Source: Megamerina dolium
Lineage: Eukaryota; Arthropoda; Insecta; Diptera; Megamerinidae
Length of the DNA: 64,000 bases
Direction of reading: 5' to 3'
Assembly: GCA_963854835.1 (NCBI GenBank)
Contig: OY978525.1
Span: forward strand, 21,360,309-21,424,308
Under the pieces are notes generated by a model. That model was not told where the DNA came from. It made no database searches and saw only the letters and a list, made by a program, of their open reading frames with translations. Shown piece after piece: positions 22,827 through 35,081 of the stretch; the first letter of the stretch is position 1; every line of letters begins with the position of its first letter. The translations under genes were made by a program, and so were the position numbers.

Positions 22827-23289
22827 CAGCGCCATATGTCCTAACATATGGCGCTGAAGCCTGGACAATTTCCACCTCGGATGAGCGAATACTTGGAGTT
22901 TTCGAGAGAAAAGTCCTACGCAAGATCTTTGGACCTATTTGCGTTGGTGGCGAGTACCGAATAAGGTACAACGATGAGCTGTACGAGCTGTATGCCGATA
23001 TTGACATAGTAAAGCGCATCAAAATCCAGCGGCTGCGCTGGCTAGGTCATGTCGAGCGAATGGAAGAACACGCTCCAGCTAAGAAGGTGTTATATTCGGA
23101 ACCCGCTGGAGGACGACGCAAAAGAGGAAGACCAAACCTCCGGTGGAAAGACCAAGTACTGGAGAACCTGACGGCGCTTGGGATTTCTAACTGGCGCCAG
23201 CTAGCGAAGAACAGAGATGGCTGGCGAAGCATGTTATTTTCGGCCTAAATCGATATTCGGTTGTTATGGCCACATAAGTAAGTAAGTAA

Positions 23290-23290
<1 letters not shown>
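22827..23290 (+). mobile_element. 5'-truncated LINE with palindromic 5' junction
   Basis: An uninterrupted frame (~22845-23248) encodes the C-terminal LINE block (YGAEAW, FERKVLRKIFGP, RLRWLGHVERMEE, GGRRKRGRPNLRWKDQV), followed by a 3' UTR ending in AAGT repeats at ~23274-23290. It is a much better preserved copy of the family at 1-975. The 5' junction is a perfect inverted repeat: CAGCGCCATATG (22827-22838) and its complement (22845-22856), separated by 6 bp. The element lies between two TA tracts. Confidence 0.88.
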
Positions 23291-23332
<42 letters not shown>

Positions 23333-23334
23333 AA

Positions 23335-23416
<82 letters not shown>
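23290..23416. repeat. (TA)n tract after the LINE
   Basis: TA repeat with one A-rich interruption near 23330-23345. Confidence 0.95.
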
Positions 23417-23418
<2 letters not shown>

Positions 23419-23424
23419 AATTTT

Positions 23425-23705
23425 GGACAGTATTAGAATGGACCTACTTATTTTAGCCGTTTCCGAACGGCAGAACACTTGTGACATCACTTTTTCTGAG
23501 CTTTGTCACAGAGTTCTTTTTAGAAGCTTTTTCATGGCAAGTTGTTACTGTCGGAAGAATTGCCAATTGCTTGCCGACAGCTGGGTACCATTCGAAAGAA
23601 AAATCTTTTCGATATAAAATTTGTTATGCATCAGCCGGGTATTGAACCACGACCTACAGATCAGAAGGCGAACACACTAACCACTGAGCTACGGCACCCA
23701 CAGCC
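23425..23705 (-). mobile_element. tRNA-derived SINE, copy 3 (best preserved)
   Basis: On the minus strand the head reads GCCGTAGCTCAGTGGTTAGT (A box) then GGTCGTGGTTCAATACCCGG (B box). The body follows: CGAAAAGATTTTTCTTTCGA, CAGCTGTCGGCAAGCAATTG, GATGTCACAAGTGTTCTGCC. Compared with copy 1 the body is uninterrupted, so this copy gives the best view of the family. It starts next to a TA tract. Confidence 0.8.
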
Positions 23706-24785
23706 ATACACGATACAGCCATAGGTTATCAATATCTATAGTGGTATAGTATGATATATCATCATTGGTGATTGGTGATCATGATTACTATTTTGGTTGT
23801 GATGCTGTGTATTTCTGAGTTTATTATGTACACTTCAACATATATCCCATGCTATAAATACATAATTTTATAAAGAACATATGCATATAGAAATAAGTTC
23901 ATATACATATGTATTTATATTCGATCTGTTCAAAAAAAGCAAATGATTTTCAGAATAAAATTTGTCTACACAATACTCCTAGAGTAACCAGCAAACAGGT
24001 GAAAACTATAGAACTAAACCTTGCTATATACTCGTACAATATATTTAGTAGAAGCAGAAAATTGACGTATGAAAAAATCCTACACACACTCCTGAAAATC
24101 TCCTACACAAAAGTTTGAACATGTTATTCACATTTTACACAGAAAAATATAAAACTATACATAATATTCCTTTATTTCTAACTTTCATATTGTATAATTC
24201 CATCATTCGGGATAAATATTAAATTAAGTGTAAAATATTGTATGAGAATATGGAAAATTTCCCAATCTTATATTATAAAATCGTAGGTATGCACATTTAG
24301 ATATCTGGAGCATAATAATCAAGAATGGAATATTTGATTAAAATATGATGTGTACCACAAGTGAAAACGTGTGAGTGTGTAAGTCTGCAACCACATCATC
24401 ACAATAATCATTCTTGTCTGAATGAAATCATAAAGACAATGTGCTGTGTTCATATAGGATATGACTATTGTATTGATTATTGAAAAGGCTTACTCATCCC
24501 AGGTATAAATACTTATGTATTCAGCGTAGACTGTTTTCATCATCAATCAAATCACTTTATATTAAATTCAGTGCGTATCATTGAAATAGACCAGAAAGAT
24601 CTTTTTCACTTTACATTCTTAAATTAGATGAAAAACAAATGCGTCATACTGTTATGGTGAAATGAATTTGTTTTTAAAATTTTTATATATTTATAGATTT
24701 AAGAAACTCTTATTTTTTGAAATTAGTTGATGCTAAAGTCAAATACTGCGACCTAAAAGATCGTTTGTGCCAATGAAGCTATAAA
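23706..24785. other. Unassigned AT-rich DNA
   Basis: No gene, RNA or repeat could be supported here. Confidence 0.4.
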
Positions 24786-26308
24786 AATCTCCTTACAGTC
24801 GGCTGGGGCCGACCAAATTATACCCTGCATATGTAGAGATATATATAAAAAGTTTGCTCGTATATCCATCCTTTTCTTCCACTACTCTGTATAGGACCTA
24901 CATTAAGAAGCAGGCGTACCTCACCAATTTTGGAGGATCAATTCCTGCCTATAATACTAAACTACAATACTAAACCATACCTTAAATCTCGTTGTCCTGC
25001 GCTAAAAGGTTTGTAAGTTATGGAGCTTAAAAGTTTTGGTTTAATTCCCTTGACTTTGTATGAGAGACCCATGAAGGAGTGGGCGTGGCACACTGATTTT
25101 CTGTCAGATTTTTTCCGACTACGATATTAATTTAAGTGTCAATTATGGTTATTCCAGACAGAAGATTGCCGAAGTTACAGCTGTTTCTATTTAAAATTTG
25201 TATGGGGGCTACGATAAACAGTGGGCGTGGTGCGCCCATTTCCTGTGAGCCCAGTTGTTCGTACAATACTAATCCACACCTTAAATCTCGTTGTCCTAGG
25301 CTAAATGGTTTGTAAGTTATGGAGCTTAAAATTTTAGTTTAATTCACTCGACTTTGTATGGGAGACTCATGAAGGAGTGGGCGTGGCACACTGATTTTCT
25401 GTCAGATTTTTTCTGACTACGATATTAATTTAAGTGTCAATTATGGTTATTCTAGGCAGAAGATTGCCGAAGTTACAGCTGTTTCAATTTAAAATTTGTA
25501 TGGGGGCTACAATAAACAGTGGGTGTGGTGCGCCCATTTTCTGTGAGCTTATTTGCTCGTACAATACTAATCCATATCTTAAATCTCGTTATTCTACGCT
25601 GAATAGTTTGCAAGTTATAACCGGTAACATTTTTTTTAATTTCTGCAACTTTGTATGGGAGACCCAAAAAGGAGTGGGCGTGGCACACTGATTTTCTGCC
25701 ATATTATTTCCGACTACCATATTAATCTAAGTGTAAATTATGGTTATTCTGGAGAGAAGATTGTAGAAGTTACAGCTGTTTCTATTAAAAAGAAGTACAG
25801 ACACTTTGTATGACAGCTACGCTAAAAAGTAGGCGTGGCTCAACCAATTTTGGCGAGGTTATATAGTGGTATAATATAAGTCTATGTGCCAAATATTGTT
25901 GTCCCAAGTGGTATATTATGTGAGTTATAGCAAGTTAAAGATTTTGAAAATTTCGAGGTTAGTCGCTTTGAATGCTTGGTGTGGGCGTGGTTATTGACCG
26001 ATCATGCCCAATATCAATCCCCTCCGTACCCTTGGATCATAGATTACTTATGCCAAATTTCATCGAAATAGCTCAATATTTACTCAAGTTATCGTGCGAA
26101 CCAGCCAGGTGACAGACAGACGGACGGACGGACGGACGGACGGACGGACGGACGGACGGACGGACGGACGGACATCGTTAAATCGAAAATTTAATCGACG
26201 CTGATCACGAATATATATCCATGTCTATATCTCCGGAGATTCCTTCAAGTGGACACAAACATCTGACCGAAATGAATATACCATGCATATTGCATTATGC
26301 AGGGTATA
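24786..26308 (-). mobile_element. HINE-3: DINE-1/Helentron-like element, complete ends
   Basis: Right end with hairpin GTCGGC-TGGG-GCCGAC at 24786-24815, left end finishing GCATTATGCAGGGTATA at ~26308. The complement of the GTCY block, an uninterrupted run of GGAC units, is at ~26115-26172 and is the longest in the window. The interior (25020-25830) holds A and B monomers bearing GTGGGCGTGG. At ~1.5 kb with both ends, this is a good reference for the family's normal size. Confidence 0.8.
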
Positions 26309-26868
26309 ATAAAATGAAATTCAATATTCTCTATTTCTTATTTGTCATTCCTCTTTATTCTTTTTGTAACATTGATTATTTGTTAACATTAGGAGGGTTT
26401 CTTAATAGGGACCGTACTTTTGTTACGGAGAGATATGATCTCAATCACTCTTAGACGCCACTTGGTTTTTTATAAAGTGTAATTTATTATAAGAAATAAG
26501 GTAAATATTATAAAGTTTCAATTGTTGAGACCAATTCTAACGTCTCCAGTAGGATGCAAGTAAAACTAATTAATACTATTAGTCATATGCACATAATTTA
26601 TGACATAAACTAATTTGCTTAAGATTGTTTAATTTCCTTTTAAGTTTCATTCCATCCTCATAGCTAAAGATTTAATTCAGAATATAACAAAATGAATAAC
26701 TAGGTGATGAAGTGAACATCAAATGTGGTGTTTTAATGTAAAAGAAATAGCTTTAAAATAACTACACATACATATGCATATGTTATATTCAGACAAACCT
26801 ACATACCAAGTCATATAAACATACAATTTCTAAGTTAATCAAATAATGTATGATCTAAGCTCTATATA
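26309..26868. other. Unassigned AT-rich DNA
   Basis: No gene or repeat could be supported here. Confidence 0.4.
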
Positions 26869-27732
26869 AGGGTGTTTTTTTTAAGTGAAACATTTTCAAA
26901 TTTGAAAAGAAAAAGAAAATGTAATATTCTGCACAAAAAATTGGCTTTATTGGAAGGATAAGTTTATATAATTAGTGTTTGAATATGGTTTCGGGCATAC
27001 TGTCGCCGCGGCTGGCCGATCGTGTCGTAATCTGGAAACCCAATTTTCGGTTACTTGTTTCAAGCAATTGGGGGCTAATGTCAGCAATTATTCGCTCAAT
27101 GTTAGCGTGCACTTCATCCAAAGTTGCTGGTTTATCAGTATAAACCAGCCCTTTACATATCCCCACAAAAAATAGCCCAGTGGTGTTAAACCGCAAGATC
27201 TTGCAGGATAGTTGACAAGTCCATTTCGAAAGATTATATTGTCGCCAAATGTTTCCTTTAATAAATCGATTGTTGTGTTTGATGTATGGGGTGTAGGGAC
27301 GTCTTGCTGAAACCACATCTCTTCCATATTCATATCACGCAATTGGGAAATCAAACAGTCAGTTCTTATGTTCTTAAAGAAGTATGGACCAATGATTTCA
27401 CCAGCCCACAAACCGCACCAAACAGTTAGTTTTTGTGTATATAATTGTGTGTGAAGAATATTTTGTGGATAGTCTTCACTCCAAATTGCTTGTTCACATA
27501 CCCATTGAGCCAAAAATGAGCCTCATCATAAAATGACCTTACCGATCTTTGAGTTTGAATGACAGAATCACAAATTTCGTGCAATATTTGCAAGCGTTGT
27601 TGCGGTGTCAATCTTTCCATGATAAAAAAAAAACCTTACTGAGTACAAATTACTTTTGGGTCACCAGATTTGACAACTGCTAAGCCGTTTTATTGCTATC
27701 GGAAACTGCTTCACTCTAAAAAAAACACCCTG
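26869..27732 (-). mobile_element. Mariner-superfamily element with ~20-bp inverted repeats, decayed transposase
   Basis: Ends are AGGGTGTTTTTTTTAAGTGA at 26869 and the near-complement at 27711-27731. On the minus strand: RLTPQQRLQILHEICDS (from 27620), then after a deletion EAHFWLNGYVNKQ, LTVWCGLWAGEIIGPYFF, EEMWFQQDVPTPHTSNTTID, and a C-terminus with YFLWGYVKG, TDKPATLDEVHANIERIIAD and SMPETIFKH. Several frameshifts and loss of the region after the N-terminal domain make it inactive. The same family left the relic at 4550 and related ones at 17505, 54238 and 61198. Confidence 0.8.
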
Positions 27733-27769
27733 TATATCACGGGCTCTCTTGACACGTATACGAAGTAGT

Positions 27770-27858
27770 AAGTAGTGGTAGTAGTAGTAGTAATATTAGT
27801 AGTGGTAGTAGAAGTAGTAGTAGTAGTAGTAGTGGTAGTAGTAGTAGTAGTAGTAGCT
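27770..27858. repeat. (TAG)n trinucleotide microsatellite
   Basis: About 90 bp of AGT/TAG units with TGG and TAA variants. Confidence 0.95.
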
Positions 27859-28830
27859 TCAATTTCCGGTCAATACTATGTATCTTTAATTACAGACCTT
27901 TGTGTATACAATATATACTATATACCGCACTTCTGTCACCTTGCTTGACTTTCAAATAAATTAAAGGTAAATAGTGTAAAGTGCTTTTTATTTATTTAGA
28001 GCACCTGCTACTACCAGAATCAATTTATTCTGGTTGGTGTTGTTGACAATGACGCCAATGTTCTTGATTTATGTGGCATATAGTGGTTGGGGTGGTAGTA
28101 TTGTCCAAAGACAATAACAATTCAGAGGTCAGTAATTGTGTGAAGTCATAGTAATTACATAGCCGCAAAAATACATATTTACACTATACATATATAGTCG
28201 TCGATTATAGTATGCTTTTCAACAACCATGTTCCTTTATTTTGAATTTGTGAAATTGTATGTTTCATATCACCATTACTGTTGCTGTTCTTTTATGGCAA
28301 AATATTGTTGTTACAACTATCACATCACATTTTCGCCTTGGGCATTTCTATGCAATAGTAAATATACAATACTTGTATGTAAGAGTTTTGTTGACCTTCA
28401 CATATGTATTTATACAAGAAGCACATGACTCGCATTTTAAGTACTCACAAATTCTTGTACACATGCATTCTCAGTTATTACTTGTACCTGTAGTGTATAT
28501 TTGTGTCTAAAACGATATGACATTGGAGTTTTTCCTTTAAACTTTTACTGCATACTATGACTTTTGCTTTTCTTCATTTTCTTCTTCGGTAGCGGGAAAA
28601 AATATATAAGTATATGTACATAATAATGTTTTTGCTTTCCAGTTTAATGCATTTTACTATGCATTTTGATAGTCCTTTGGTCATTTCTAACAAGAAATGT
28701 AATTTTCAAACAAAAACTTATTAAATTTTCATCTGTGAGACTACGAGAAAGCTCAAATATGTAATGAATGAGAATGACCACCTAAAGGTCATAACAGAAA
28801 AAAAGCTTTTAATTTTCTTCTGAGTCATAG
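27859..28830. other. Unassigned AT-rich DNA
   Basis: No gene or repeat could be supported here. Two overlapping plus-strand frames at 28228-28510 lack family features. Confidence 0.4.
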
Positions 28831-29958
28831 CAGAGAACCTGAAATACTAGAGAAGTCCTAATTTGGCTTTTGAGCTTATTTCTGATTACAACTATCAGGG
28901 TCACTTAACAGAGTTGTAGAATACAGAGATTTTGAAGAGAGCAATGCAGGAGAAAAATTCTGTAAATTAACATAGCAAATTAACATATATTGAAATAAGA
29001 TCACATAATAGTAAATATTTTTATGAATGAATTTTATATACATATGTATGTGGAATAGAATTTTTTATGAAGAATTTTTACTATTGTCCAATATATATGT
29101 ATGTATATGCGTATGGAGTACTTATGGTGTTTCGCAATATTATTTACCATTTTTATAATATTAAATTTGATGAAATTCCAGTAATTTTGACAAAGAAGGA
29201 AGGCATAAGGCATCGTTTTATCGAAGAACCGATGCCTGGTATCAGGCAATCAGAAATATCAGCAAGTAATAGCACGTGTTGATATTCAATGTAAAGGAAC
29301 AGAAAAGTAGAATGTAAAAAACGAACATGTTCTTGTTGCTCCTTATAGAAAATTTATTCCTTCTCTGCTCTCTCTGCTTTTGCTCTGCCGTCACATAAAG
29401 GAATAGACAGCCACGCATGCCAATTGTTGTTGTGTGACTGAACGATCAAATTTACATATGTGCTTTCGACAACAAAAATCAGCATGCGTGGCTAGCAGAG
29501 AAAGCAAAGAAAGTAATGAAATTACTACAAGGAGCAACAACAACATGTTCGTTTTTTACATTCTACTTTTCTGTTCCTTTACATTGAATATCAACACGTG
29601 CTATTACTTGCTGATATTTCTGATTGCCTCATACCAGGCATCGGTTGCTTCGTTAAAACGATGCCTTATGCCTTCCTTCTTTGTCAAAATTATTGAAAAT
29701 TTATAATATTTAATATTATGAAAATGATAAATAATATTGTAAAACACCTCATATGTTATATAGTAAGTGCATATATTTATAAATATATGCATTGCGTGAA
29801 TGGAGTATACCAATAAGTACTCCATACGCATGTACATACATATATATTGGACAATAGTCCAATTGATCATGGTCACTCTGTTAAGTGACCCTGATAGTTG
29901 TAATCAGAAATAAGTTCAAAAGCCAAATTACGACTTCTCTAGTATTTCACGTTCTCTG
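28831..29958. mobile_element. Foldback element, copy 1 (two long inverted arms, ~1.13 kb)
   Basis: The left end CAGAGAACCTGAAATACTAG (28831) is matched by the complement of CAGAGAACGTGAAATACTAG at ~29939-29958. The arms run inward (TGGCTTTTGAGCTTATTTCT, ACTATCAGGGTCACTTAACA, CATCGTTTTA, CAATGTAAAGGAACAGAAAA, AAAACGAACATGTTC, CCACGCATGC) to a centre near 29440-29480. The right arm carries a segment missing from the left. There is no coding capacity. CAGAGAAC termini resemble hobo-type hAT ends, so it may be a non-autonomous hAT, but the 8-bp flanks do not match. Copies lie at 34883 and 56797. Confidence 0.75.
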
Positions 29959-32040
29959 GTTCTACTTAGAAGAGCTTTATAAGCAGTCGTCGAAAAGTGA
30001 TGCTTGCAATGAACAGTAAGAACAACAGCAGCAGCTATAAAGTAATAATGTTGATGATTTTTAAGCAGATTAAGGATAATCGTTCAAGAATCAGAATTGA
30101 TGATTTTATGCAAAATATCTTTATCAAAGAAAGGGAAAAGTGAAACACAATTTCATTGGAATAACTGCTCTCTCTCTTCTTTCATGGATGGTAACGTTTT
30201 TTGGTTGTGAGACATTTACAAATGGAAATATAGATTTCCGTTTGTTATTCCGTTTTCTTCTTCTTATATTCATAGTAGACAATGTGCCTATGTAGTACTT
30301 ATATAGTACATATATTTAATTTTTTTTTATAATTCAAAGGGTTTTGTACGTTGTTTTCTTTCTCGTCTTTATCTTCTTTTCTCTATGAATAATAGAGACA
30401 ACTTAGGCAAGTCATCACACCATTGAAAGTTGTGTTTTGAAGGATTTCTTGTAGATTAAGTTAAATTAAAGCACGGTAGCATATATTTAATATTTATATT
30501 AAAATATATGTTACAACGCCTACTTATTTCAAAGAGACTTTATGCTTTATATGTGCATATAGATATTTGCACTGGTATGTGCGTGGATGTTTTTATATAC
30601 ATAAATACAATATAAGTAGGTTCATAAATTTCGAAAAAAAATTTTCTCAAGTATTCAGAATATTGGTAGTAATAAAATTGTACTCATATATGAGTATATG
30701 TTCATAATACATTGATTATAACTCGTATTCATTTGGGTGTGTAGGTAAATAATATATTGTATATACAAAACTGCTTTTCCAGTGGATTCAAAAAAATTCC
30801 ACTAATATAGAATATAATTAAATGATTTCAAATATTTTGGAGTTATTCTTTAACTATTTTCTATAGTAATAGTAATAAGACAGTGGAAGGTTAGATGAAT
30901 CCATGAACGGTTTACTCGGTATTGTTCTAAAAATTTTAATACACATATAAACAGTTTTCATCCGAGGATTTTTAGGAAAATATATGTACGACGTGTTGGG
31001 AAATAATAATTTGACCCAGCCTAATAAAATATTATTTTATGACATACGCAGGTATGCTAATGCACATACATATGTACATTATCCATTGGAATAAGACAGC
31101 TGCATTTTAAAAATCAACCACAAAAATTGATATAAAAATGCTTATTGCAATGTTGACACATGGAAACTCTTATATTGAATTTACATGTAAATTGCAAAAG
31201 CGCTAATTTAATACAACATTAACTCACATTTAATAACTTTAATTTATGTATTTCGTCATTTTGTTCTGTTCTATTGTATTTCTTTCATTTACAAGATGTA
31301 TTTATTATGAATAGTTGCCATACTTTAGCTCATTGCTTGGAAGTCTAACTCAGCCTCCTCAATGATAATTTTTCAAATGCCCACGAATCGTTAAGCAATT
31401 GACATTTAAGTAAACATTTGCTTTGAACATTTTTCAAAAAACCTCTGTGACAAAAGATTCTATGAAATAAATATTTTACAAAATGTTACTCATACGCACC
31501 GTAGAACGAAATGATTCATGTAGTATTTTGGTATTCCTGATGTAAGTAAACCAATTTTATTTAATAAGAGAATCCACTGATGTATTAAAATACACCTCAT
31601 AACATTGACCTCTTTTACTTTTTTAATGACTGATGAAATATTAGGGCATTTTGTGGTGTAACGTACATATAAATGCTCCGTATACTATTCAATGAAATTC
31701 GAAACAGCGAAATATGAATGAAATATTATCTAAATTTTATACAAATGTTGTGTAAGTTAAGGCGTCAAGTATAACTCATAGTAGCCTTTAATTTTTAGCC
31801 GCTCGTCCGAGTGAGGGTTAAGCTTTGCGGCGAATTGATACGATGACAGTAAATGCAATGCATTCATTTACCGTTCGTTGGTGAACGCTCAGTGCAAAAG
31901 TATTTTTATAAGAACGAATAGAATAAAACCGGCATTTATCAAAGTAAGATCAGATAGAATACGCAATTTTATTAACTTGTATGATAAAAATTTCTATAGT
32001 AAAAAAATAATAAATACTTTAAATCATAAGCCATAAGCTT
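29959..32040. other. Unassigned AT-rich DNA
   Basis: No gene or repeat could be supported here. Confidence 0.4.
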
Positions 32041-32050
32041 AAGCAAGCAA

Positions 32051-32239
32051 ATGCTGCAGAAAAATATTATAATCTTTTGGATATCATTTGCCGTCAGCTT
32101 GTTATCCTCAGAAATACCATTTCTTACTATGTTACCTTATCTCAACACAATTTTTTTGCAGTTTGACATTTGCCATTTGCTACTTAATTTCGTCTTAGCT
32201 AAATCTAAATATATAACTTTGTGGTTGCTTTATTTTTAG
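32051..32239 (+). other. Weak candidate first exon with signal-peptide-like start
   Basis: The open frame starts with a hydrophobic segment (MLQKNIIIFWISFAVSLL) that would suit a secretion signal. An initiator-like TCAGTG lies upstream at ~31888. The remainder resembles no family and hydrophobic N-termini arise easily in T-rich DNA, so this is listed only as a possibility. Confidence 0.12.
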
Positions 32240-34175
32240 CTTATGGGCGAGTAGGTTTTTAATTCTTCTCTTGCGAATTGTATTGTAAAATAAATTAAAA
32301 ACAAAATTAAAAAATATGCTGCTGTTCTGAAAAATGTATTCATAAGAATCAGCAAACTTACCGCTGTATTTAAATAATATATGTAATGTACAAATGCCCT
32401 TGCTTTAGCTACCTTTATCAGAGCAGCAATAAAGTAATTTTTTTTGCGGCCTTATAATGGATGTACAGTATGATTGTAAGAGGTATATAAAAAATAGGCA
32501 AATCATGTCAATCTCTTGTGTATTAGAAATATGTAGTAGTAGTAGCTTTACAGATGGCTTAAGCCGTAAACAAATTAGACTTTCGAGTATTAACCTTTAA
32601 TAATTAAAATATTTGTCTTAAAGTCATATTTGAGCAAACTCACACATTAAAATAATAATTTTATATGAGAGGTATAAGAGACCTCTAAACTGAGAACACA
32701 CACAAAAGATGGACGTCACATAGGCACTTTTCGGAAAATATAATTGCATTATTGAATAAAATAAAACAGTAATTTTGTATAGAAAGTATATTAATTATTA
32801 ATTAATTATTAATTATTAATTAGCATATTAATTTTAAACCAAAAAAAATCTAAGAGAATATAGAGACATCACTGATTTGAGCAGAATAGTGACTTTATAT
32901 AAAAGCTATACAAAACAGTAGTCCTCTGTAAATTCAGGTACTATATATGGCTGTTGGTAATTAATTTTTAAAAAGGATTTAGTAACGTAAATGAGTGGGC
33001 CAAAACAACGACTTTTTATGGGAGATATATAAATCGATGGCTGTGGTAAATCCTTTTTACAACAAACCATGATATATATAAAAATTTTTGAAGCGATTAT
33101 AGCTAAAATGTTGGACCGATCAGTGTCGAAACTTTATATGGGAGCTATTTTTACTAATAATTTAAACATTAAAATATGAACTAATATAACACGCATGGCT
33201 TGCTTGCTTATATTTCCGCGTTTGTCACGTTTTCGCATGAAATAGCAAGAGCAATAAATATTGTACTTACAAAACCCAATTTACCAACAAAATCTTACAC
33301 TTAGTTTATTGCGTGTTTACTTACTTCTTTTTTTCATGCTTTATCATGTCTTGTGTCTAATCATCCTAGAAGTTCTTTTTTTTGCGAGATACTATAGAAA
33401 TACATACCTCTATATTATTCACTAAAAAAATAAGTAAACTTTTTAAAAATATTTCGCCACTTTTTTCTTTTTCTTCTTTTTTTTGCTTAAATGTTCACTT
33501 TAAAATTGCCCTGTTGAGTGATTATATATATACTATACATTAGGACAACTTTTGTGTGTACAATAATAACAATAGCAACTAACCTACATTCTATATAATG
33601 CACGGACATAAAAAAACGAAGAAAAAACGCCATTAAAATGTGACGACAGAAAAAAGTTGCTCTTATAATTATTTTAACTTGTCGTCGTTTTTGCTTACAC
33701 CCATATTGTTTTTATTGCTGTTGTTATTCTATTCATTAATTTTTTTACAGTGGAAAAATTTAACTTTAAATTGTTTAATTAATTTTTTTTATAAATTAAC
33801 TCTTACTAGAACACTTTGTTCATTCACTTGTCAAAAACTCCCACTTCTAGTACTATGTATTTTTGCTATTCACCTGCTGTACGTACAAACCTAAAATGCA
33901 TAGGCACATAAAGTAAAACAAGAACAGTGGACATTCAATAACATAAATTTTCCTAACACTGTAAAATATCTAATTAATCTAATTATCTGAATATCTAATA
34001 TTCTGGCCAATATTTAAAAATTTAAGTACAAAACTTTTGTACAGAAATCTGCTAGAAACTGTGAATGTTGTCCTTAAGAAAAGGGGTCCATTTCTTTCAG
34101 GCTGAAAAGTGTCAAAGGAAAAATAACTCTTCCAGTTTGTGCCAACGTTGAAAAACAAAGGTCACTAAAAAGTAC
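32240..34175. other. Unassigned AT-rich DNA with one possible relic monomer
   Basis: At ~33010-33150 TTTATGGGAGATATAT and TATATGGGAGCTATTTTTAC recall the TATGGGAGCTA motif of HINE arrays. Nothing else could be supported. Confidence 0.35.
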
Positions 34176-34800
34176 AAAAGCTTAATGTCTTCTCCATTTC
34201 GGCTTCTTAAAACTCTCTTTTAGGTTGTTCCCTTGCCTAAAGTAACACCGACACTTAGATACTCCTAAACTATAAAAGACATACAGATATACTTCCGAGA
34301 AAAAATTCTTTTGTATGGGAAGTGGGCGTGGTTTTCTAATAATATTTGGAACCTTCGAAAACATACTTTTATATAAGAGCCAGCAGTAATATTCATACGA
34401 TTCTGCTCATTTATAATATTCAATAAAAAATATAATCCACCGATTTCAGCTCATAGCTTTGTAGAAAGAATACTTTTGTATGGGATGTAGGAGTGGTTTT
34501 CATTCGATGATGCCCATTTACAAGCTTGTCCATTTGTTAGTGAATGCAATCATATTTCCTGAGTTTCAACGTCATATCTTATTACATTAAATGGAAGGTA
34601 GGTGTGGTTTTTATCTGATTGAGCACATTTTTGGAATATGTGGTGGTAAAAATAACATCATCGACTGAGTTTTAGTTTGATAAATCTAAACTCGTATGTA
34701 CTGCACAATATCTGAAATTTAAGCATCAAAATCATTCTTTTATGTGAGATATAGCCACGATTTTTTTCCGATTCCACCAACATGTATCAATTTTGCAGCA
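34176..34800. repeat. Degenerate relic of a HINE-like tandem array
   Basis: TTTTGTATGGGAAGTGGGCG (~34309), TTTTGTATGGGATGTAGGAG (~34475) and AAATGGAAGGTAGGTGTGG (~34588) recur at ~110-165-bp spacing. This is the GTATGGGA..GTGGGCGTGG signature of the young arrays. No terminal sequences are visible and divergence is high, so it is an older array relic. Confidence 0.5.
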
Positions 34801-35081
34801 AAATTACTTAATAATTACAGCAATTTAATTCTGATTAATAATGTGCTCTTCCATAATTATCACCTTTTCTTTTGGGTGTTACCAGAGAACGTGAAATACT
34901 AGAGAAGTCCTAATTTGGCTTTTGAGCTTATTTCTGATTACAACTATCAGGGTCACGTAACAGAGTTGTAGAATACAGAGATTTTGAAGAGAGCAATGCC
35001 ATGACCAGGAGAAAAGTTCTGTAAATTAACATAGCAAATTAACATATATTGAAATAAGATCACATAATAGTAAATATTTTT

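Noticed and set aside
26221..26454. Open frame starting MSISPEIPSSGHKHLTEM, also at 34953-35168
   Set aside because: It reads through the HINE left end in both places and is not a gene.
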